A stretch of 64,000 bases of DNA from CAZJBS01 sp964544475 (GTDB taxonomy: Bacteria; CLD3; SB21), in assembly GCA_964544475.1 (NCBI GenBank), contig CAZJBS010000007.1, positions 62,001 through 126,000 of the forward strand, read 5' to 3'. Numbering within the stretch: the first letter of the stretch is position 1; each line of letters opens with the position of its first letter. Positions 62,188 to 64,000 of this stretch are shown in pieces. The translations under genes and the position numbers were made by a program. Under the pieces are notes generated by a model. It did no database searches, was not told the origin of the DNA, and saw only the letters and a program-made list of their open reading frames with translations.

Positions 62188-63378
62188 TCAGCCTTCCAGT
62201 ACTTTCCTGATGCGCTCGAACGCCCAGTCGATTTCCTTCTTCGTGATGCAGAGCGGCGGCGCCACGCGCATCGTCAGATCGTGGGTCTCTTTGCAAAGCA
62301 CGCCTTCCGTTTTCAGTTTTTCACAGAAGGGACGCGCTTTGGAAAAGAGTTCGATGCCGATCCACAAGCCCTTGCCTCGAACGTCTCTGACATGCGGGCT
62401 CTTCATGGTTTTCAATTTCTTCATGAAATACGCGCCCATCCTGGCGGAATTCTGTACCAGTTTTTCATCCTTGAGTACTTTCAGCGATGCGCGGGCAATG
62501 GCGCAGGCCAAGGGATTTCCGCCGAACGTGCTGCCGTGATCGCCCGGGTTGAAAACGCCGAGCACTTCCCTGGTGGCCAACACCGCCGAGATCGGATAGA
62601 ACCCGCCCGAAAGCGCTTTACCGACAATAATGGCGTCGGGTTTGACGTCTTCATACATATAGGCGAATAGTTTTCCGGCGCGGCCCAGGCCGGACTGAAT
62701 CTCATCCACGATCAACAACACGTTGTTGGATTTGCACACGCGTCCGGCTTCGGCGAGAAATCCTTCCGGAGGCACAATAATTCCGGCTTCGCCCTGGATC
62801 GGTTCCACCAGGAAAGCGCACGTGTTCGGGGTGATGGCCGCCTTCAAGGCGTTCAGGTCACCGTAAGGAATCACTTTGAATCCCGGGGTCAGCGGGCCGA
62901 ATCCGTCGCGATACTGTTCATCCGTTGAGAAACTGACAATCGTCGTGGTGCGGCCATGAAAATTATTTGCGCACACAATGATCTCGGCCTGGTCGTTCGG
63001 AATGCCTTTGACTTTGTATCCCCATTTGCGGGCGGCTTTCACCGCGGTTTCCACCGCTTCGGCGCCGGAATTCATCGGCAAGGCCATGTCCATGCCAGTG
63101 AGATCGTGCAGATCTTTGTACAACAACGGCAGTTGGTCATTGCGGAACGCCCGGGAGGTCAGCGTGACACGTTTGGCCTGGCTGGACATTGCCTTCAGAA
63201 TTTTCGGATGACAATGCCCCTGGTTGACGGCGGAATAAGCAGCCAGACAATCGAGATACTTCCGGCCTTCCACATCCACCATCCAAACGCCTTTGGCTTT
63301 CTCGACGACCACGTCCAAAGGATGGTAATTGTGCGCACCATACTTGTTTTCGAGTTCAATAAGTTTATTACTTTTCAT
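62188..63378 (-). CDS. rocD: Ornithine aminotransferase
   Basis: A 396-residue PLP-dependent class III aminotransferase that turns ornithine into glutamate semialdehyde. Motifs: KYGAHNYHPLDVVVEKAKGVWM at the N-terminus, VDEIQSGLGRAGKLFAYMYED, and the PLP Lys in VGKALSGGFYPISAVLA. The NYHP substrate region is that of RocD rather than of acetylornithine aminotransferase. A strong GGAGG precedes the start at 63378. It is the first gene of rocD-arcC-arcB. Confidence 0.96.
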   Translation of the reverse strand: MKSNKLIELENKYGAHNYHPLDVVVEKAKGVWMVDVEGRKYLDCLAAYSAVNQGHCHPKILKAMSSQAKRVTLTSRAFRNDQLPLLYKDLHDLTGMDMALPMNSGAEAVETAVKAARKWGYKVKGIPNDQAEIIVCANNFHGRTTTIVSFSTDEQYRDGFGPLTPGFKVIPYGDLNALKAAITPNTCAFLVEPIQGEAGIIVPPEGFLAEAGRVCKSNNVLLIVDEIQSGLGRAGKLFAYMYEDVKPDAIIVGKALSGGFYPISAVLATREVLGVFNPGDHGSTFGGNPLACAIARASLKVLKDEKLVQNSARMGAYFMKKLKTMKSPHVRDVRGKGLWIGIELFSKARPFCEKLKTEGVLCKETHDLTMRVAPPLCITKKEIDWAFERIRKVLEG

Positions 63379-63570
63379 GGGGCCTCCACGCTCTTATGTA
63401 TGATATGTTGGTCAGTATTTCAATTCATAAAGTGATGATAATTTATCGCTTCCATAGACATTAAAAATGATCCTTATCATGTCGCGCGGAGTTGAAGACC
63501 GCCGTGACACGTCCCTTGGCCAAATAAATATATGTTTTCTTTTATTGGAAAGCAGAAGAAACATGCATAG

Positions 63571-63597
63571 AAAAGGCCGCCCATGGGGACGGCCTTA
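63571..63597 (-). terminator. Terminator of the amidinotransferase-family gene
   Basis: AAGGCCG (63573-63579) and CGGCCTT (63590-63596) form the stem, with extra CCC/GGG pairs inside; TTTTC follows on the minus strand. It lies 28 bases after the stop at 63625 and separates it from the rocD operon. Confidence 0.85.
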
Positions 63598-63624
63598 GTG
63601 CGACGACTGGCAGGATGCGCAATT

Positions 63625-64000
63625 CTAATAAACCTGCATTTTCATACAAAAGACGCTGCCGCCGGATTTGATATATTCCGACGTATCGACGCCGATGACA
63701 TGTTTGCCGATGCGCTCCAGCGCCCTGATCGTTTCCGTCGCGCTGTTCTGTATGAACACGACGTGACCGTTGAGTGAGAAGGCGTTGCAGGCGAAGTGCG
63801 GCGCGTAGGCCTCCTTCTTTCGCACAGACAGGATGTTTTTGAAAAGTCTTTCCAGGATTTTCATGCCTTCCTTTCCGACACCTGGCTTGTAAACCAGGCA
63901 GGTATCGGCGTCAATGATCGACAGGGTTGTGTTGAGGTGGTAGAAGTGCTCGTGTTTCAGGGGAATTCCGATCACCGGACAACCGATGATTTCCGCAACC
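63625..64000 (-). CDS. Amidinotransferase/DDAH-family protein, C-terminal part (runs off right edge)
   Basis: The frame is open to base 64000, giving the last 125 or so residues. The active-site His is in HEHFYHLNTTLSIID and the catalytic Cys near the C-terminus in GGSVFCMKMQ, the arrangement of arginine deiminase-related and dimethylarginine hydrolase-type enzymes. Next to ornithine aminotransferase, carbamate kinase and ornithine carbamoyltransferase it could supply citrulline from arginine or a derivative (inference). It has its own terminator, so it is a separate transcript upstream of rocD. The N-terminal part is outside the window. Confidence 0.82.
   Translation of the reverse strand, partial: VAEIIGCPVIGIPLKHEHFYHLNTTLSIIDADTCLVYKPGVGKEGMKILERLFKNILSVRKKEAYAPHFACNAFSLNGHVVFIQNSATETIRALERIGKHVIGVDTSEYIKSGGSVFCMKMQVY

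Overview
The window comes from a Gram-negative bacterium of moderate GC content, most likely in the Fibrobacteres-Chlorobi-Bacteroidetes wider group (Calditrichota, KSB1, Ignavibacteria or Zixibacteria-like). The clues are a secreted protein ending in a 'YPNPFNPSTTIRFELP' type C-terminal sorting domain, many lipoproteins with a good lipobox, outer-membrane barrel and TolC proteins, a multiheme c-type lipoprotein, and Shine-Dalgarno-led genes. The lineage call is inference. I see no rRNA, tRNA, CRISPR array, insertion sequence or prophage; the window is ordinary chromosome with dense, mostly minus-strand operons.

Layout. 1-11.7 kb (minus): a type IV pilus cluster read from the major pilin pilA (11671) through a roadblock-like protein with four cysteines, prepilin peptidase, a histidine kinase and its response regulator, PilB, PilC, two minor prepilins, a PilX-like protein, a small unknown, a diguanylate cyclase, an ExeA-type ATPase and a partial gene running off the left edge. 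A tail-less Ssb (11909-12253) lies just upstream with its own terminator. 12.5-15.4 kb (plus): M13 metallopeptidase lipoprotein and a WYL-domain regulator. 15.5-18.5 kb (plus): a self-contained unit of promoter with palindromes, MarR regulator, multiheme lipoprotein cytochrome, double-rhodanese lipoprotein and terminator. It is the best candidate here for an undescribed system. 18.6-25.8 kb (minus): NAD(P)-binding reductase/epimerase, then an RND-MFP-TolC efflux operon led by its TetR regulator. 26.0-28.8 kb (minus): PP2C phosphatase and chemoreceptor; a YheT-like hydrolase is divergent.

29.9-36.0 kb (minus): a complete SUF iron-sulfur operon sufB-C-D-S-U, a DUF59/SufT-like protein and an Rrf2 regulator with three cysteines, with an imperfect palindrome over the putative -35 element upstream of sufB. 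36.2-37.8 kb (minus): arsenate reductase, the frameshifted remnant of a small thioredoxin, and Acr3. 38.0-41.2 kb (minus): an unrecognised barrel plus lipoprotein pair. 41.4-46.7 kb (plus): GAF/SpoIIE phosphatase, MoxR ATPase, FadJ-like beta-oxidation protein and a 52-residue MshEN-like protein. 46.8-54.8 kb: the large sorted repeat protein (minus), two lipoproteins, an acylating aldehyde dehydrogenase and a CorC-type protein (plus). 54.9-60.1 kb: M23 peptidase (plus), MltD, a 24-residue Lys/Ala-rich peptide, protoporphyrinogen oxidase and MltG (minus). 60.2-64 kb (minus): an arginine/ornithine catabolic set of amidinotransferase-family enzyme (partial), ornithine aminotransferase, carbamate kinase and ornithine carbamoyltransferase.

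How parts may work together. The diguanylate cyclase, the MshEN domain of PilB and the free-standing mini-MshEN protein suggest c-di-GMP control of pili. The SUF operon supplies Fe-S clusters and is probably sensed by its own Rrf2 protein. The arginine set could yield ATP from citrulline through carbamoyl phosphate. Start codons were chosen by Shine-Dalgarno spacing and gene junctions, so several differ from the longest open frame.
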